Shown here: positions 62,364 through 64,000 of the stretch, piece by piece
How the letters are laid out: each line of letters begins with the position of its first letter
How positions within the stretch are numbered: the first letter of the stretch is position 1
From: Erythrobacter tepidarius
GTDB lineage: Bacteria; Pseudomonadota; Alphaproteobacteria; Sphingomonadales; Sphingomonadaceae
Reading direction: 5' to 3'
Length of the DNA stretch: 64,000 bases
Assembly: GCF_002155695.1 (NCBI RefSeq)
Contig: NZ_MUYJ01000011.1
Span: 1 to 64,000 of the forward strand
Program-made: the position numbers and the translations under genes
The notes under the pieces: generated by a model
What the model was told of the DNA's origin: nothing
The model's database searches: none
What the model saw: the letters and a program-made list of their open reading frames with translations, nothing else

Positions 62364-62996
62364 ATGGCCGAATTCACCTTCTACACCGTCGCCTTGAGCC
62401 GCGGCCAGATTGCGCGCTGGGCGCTGCACGAGACGGGCGCGGATTACACCCATGAGGTGTTCGATTGGGCGACGCGGCCCGCGACCTTCCGCGACATCAA
62501 CCCGATGAACAAGGTGCCCGCGCTGGTCCATCATCTGCCGGGAGGCGATCAGGTCATCACCGAATGCGCCGCGATCAACCACTACCTCGCCCAGACCCAC
62601 CCTGAGGCAGGGCTATTGCCCGAAGCGCATGAGCAAGCCGCCTATTTTCGCTGGCTGTTCTTCGCCGCCGGGCCGCTGGAGCAGGCGATCATCGCCCGCT
62701 CGCTCGGCTGGGAGGTGCCCGAGGGCAAGAGCGGCACGGCGGGCTTCGGCAGCCTCGAGCTGGTGACAGACACGCTCGACAAGTGGCTGTCCGCCCATGA
62801 CTTCATTGCCGGAGACCGCTTTACCATGGCGGATACCTATGTCGGCAGCCAGTTCATCTGGGGCCTGCGCTTCGGCTCCATCCCCGAGCGCCCGTCCTTC
62901 CGCGCCTATGTCGAGCGGATCACCCAGCGCCCGGCCTATGCCGAGGCCAACGCCATCGATGCGGCGATCATCAAGGCGGGGCAGGCAAGCGCATGA
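62364..62996 (+). CDS. Glutathione S-transferase family protein
   Basis: A 210-residue protein with an N-terminal thioredoxin-fold domain (TFYTVALSRGQIARWALHETG, INPMNKVPALVHH, ITECAAINHYLAQTHP) and a C-terminal helical domain (DFIAGDRFTMADTYVGSQF). It would conjugate glutathione, which the gshA product in this window starts to make. AGGGAGAGG precedes the ATG. It overlaps the next gene by an ATGA junction. Confidence 0.92.
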   Translation: MAEFTFYTVALSRGQIARWALHETGADYTHEVFDWATRPATFRDINPMNKVPALVHHLPGGDQVITECAAINHYLAQTHPEAGLLPEAHEQAAYFRWLFFAAGPLEQAIIARSLGWEVPEGKSGTAGFGSLELVTDTLDKWLSAHDFIAGDRFTMADTYVGSQFIWGLRFGSIPERPSFRAYVERITQRPAYAEANAIDAAIIKAGQASA

Positions 62997-63439
62997 GGAT
63001 CAGACCCGCCGCACCCGAGGACGTGCCGCAATGGGCGGCGTTGCGCGCGCAGCTCTGGCCCGATGACGACGCGGCGACCCATGCCGAGGACATCGCCGAA
63101 ACTTTTCTGTCGGGCGATTCGGACCAGGTCGCCTTCGTTGCCGAGAACGCGCAGGGCGGGCTTGTCGGCTTTGTCGAGGCGAGCATCCGGCGCGATTATG
63201 TCGACGGGTGCGACACCTCGCCCGTGGCTTTCGGCGAAGGCGCCTTCATCCTCCCCGAAGCGCGCGGCATGGGCGTGGGCCGCGCGCTGGTCGAGGCGGT
63301 GGCGCAATGGGGCCGCGCGCGAGGCTGCACCGAGCTCGCCTCCAACGCTCTCCTCGACAACATCGCCAGCCACGCCTTTCACGAAGCCGTCGGCTTCAAG
63401 GAGACCGAGCGGGTGGTGTTCTTCCGCCGGATGCTGTGA
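62993..63439 (+). CDS. GNAT acetyltransferase resembling AAC(6')-I aminoglycoside acetyltransferases
   Basis: A 148-residue GNAT protein. The order of motifs is close to AAC(6')-I: RIRPAAPEDVPQWAALRAQLWPD at the start, VGFVEASIRRDYVDGCDTSPVAF, then GAFILPEARGMGVGRALVEAV for acetyl-CoA, and ASHAFHEAVGFKETERVVFFRRML at the end. Chromosomal copies of this kind occur in environmental bacteria and need not confer resistance. It is coupled to the GST gene. Confidence 0.78.
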   Translation: MRIRPAAPEDVPQWAALRAQLWPDDDAATHAEDIAETFLSGDSDQVAFVAENAQGGLVGFVEASIRRDYVDGCDTSPVAFGEGAFILPEARGMGVGRALVEAVAQWGRARGCTELASNALLDNIASHAFHEAVGFKETERVVFFRRML

Positions 63440-63443
63440 AGGG

Positions 63444-64000
63444 TCAGGCCAGCGCGGCGCTCTTGCGCAGCAGCTGGTAGGCATCAACCACCGCCGTCAG
63501 CTGCGCCTCGTGCCGCCGATCGCCGCCGTTGCGATCGGGGTGGTAGCGGCGCACCAATTCGGAATAGCGGCGCCTGAGGCGCGAGCGGTCGGTGTCCGAC
63601 CCGAGGCCCATCACCTCGAGCGCCAGCGCCTCCTCCTTGGAGAAGCGACCCGACATGGCGGTGCGCGCGGCGCGCTCGGCGCGGGACTTGATTCCCCGCG
63701 CCCGCGCCGCGATGGCATCGAGCGGATCGGCATAATCGGCCCAGCGCGGGGCATCGGCGATCCCGGCGGTCGGGCGGAAGGCGCGGCTTTCGCTGCGCCA
63801 ACCGGCGATCGGCGACTGGGCTTCGAGGATTTCCTCGGCGCTCATGCCGGCGAACCAGTCATAGCGCGCGTTAAATTCGCGCACGTGATTGAGGCAGAAC
63901 CAGCGCCATTCGCCCGGCCCGTCAAACCCGTGCGGACGGCGCCCGGGCGCGCGGAATTCGCCGGGCTTGCAGCAGCCGGGAGCCTCGCAGCTGCGCCCCT
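63444..64000 (-). CDS. J-domain (DnaJ-like) protein, partial
   Basis: The C-terminal part is a J domain (about the last 65 residues): GLGSDTDRSRLRRRYSEL and YHPDRNGGDRR, the HPD motif that stimulates DnaK. Upstream of an internal GTG start the frame stays open to the window edge and reads CEAPGCCKPGEFRAPG...WFCLNHVREFNARYDW, a Cys-rich N-terminal region typical of this family, so the gene continues to the right. The J domain sits at the C-terminus rather than the N-terminus. Confidence 0.85.
   Translation of the reverse strand, partial: GRSCEAPGCCKPGEFRAPGRRPHGFDGPGEWRWFCLNHVREFNARYDWFAGMSAEEILEAQSPIAGWRSESRAFRPTAGIADAPRWADYADPLDAIAARARGIKSRAERAARTAMSGRFSKEEALALEVMGLGSDTDRSRLRRRYSELVRRYHPDRNGGDRRHEAQLTAVVDAYQLLRKSAALA

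Overview
The window is chromosomal DNA of an alphaproteobacterium, most probably a member of the Sphingomonadales (Erythrobacteraceae-like). The reasons are the high GC content, the class I lysyl-tRNA synthetase, the plant-type glutamate-cysteine ligase, the pyrE-pdxJ-acpS-lepB cluster and the long ctaC-D-B-(43 aa ORF)-G-E-DUF983-surf1-thrC run. There is no rRNA gene, complete tRNA gene or CRISPR array. Product names rest on recognisable motifs and family likeness; no search was run.

Positions 1-4598 look like the right end of an integrated genomic island. They hold a partial IS66-family element (minus strand, its tnpC running off the left edge) and an intact IS256-family element with 8-bp target duplications. 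They also hold a 34-bp palindrome with 13-8-13 geometry and a lower-GC gene for an exported DUF2059 protein. At 4577-4598 lies a near-perfect copy of a tRNA 3' end, probably tRNA-Pro, followed by a T run. This is what remains when an element integrates into a tRNA gene. From 4626 onward the content is ordinary core genome.

Core region, left to right. 4.6-13.3 kb: M28 peptidase, EttA, a degenerate GGDEF protein, a flavin-binding protein, an RcnB-like Arg-rich exported protein, a prolyl hydroxylase-like oxygenase, a DUF1003 protein and LysK. 13.6-25.6 kb: DinG-like helicase with SixA, M3 peptidase, UbiA with an SRAP protein, RsmE, GshA and an ICMT-like methyltransferase. 25.7-38.9 kb: BamB with its YfgM-like partner, a glycosyltransferase with an alpha/beta hydrolase, SelO, AstD, RarD, PyrC, YgfZ, and ribosomal proteins L21 and L27. 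39.1-43.3 kb: an FNR-like regulator, a small membrane protein behind a consensus-type FNR box, moaE/moaD/moaA and folB. 43.4-52.1 kb: the cytochrome c oxidase (aa3-type) structural and assembly genes, continuing into thrC and an rRNA methyltransferase.

52.2-64 kb: pyrE, preceded by a possible leader peptide and attenuator, then pdxJ, a small membrane protein, acpS and lepB, joined by ATGA or TTGA overlaps. They are followed by a DUF3089 hydrolase, RuvX, two overlapping hotdog thioesterases, a class A penicillin-binding protein, a CobS-type AAA+ ATPase, an MpaB-family protein, a glutathione S-transferase, an AAC(6')-like acetyltransferase and a partial J-domain protein. The most distinctive signals are the tRNA-fragment attachment site, the 13-8-13 palindrome, the FNR-dependent promoter of an unknown membrane protein and the pyrE leader.
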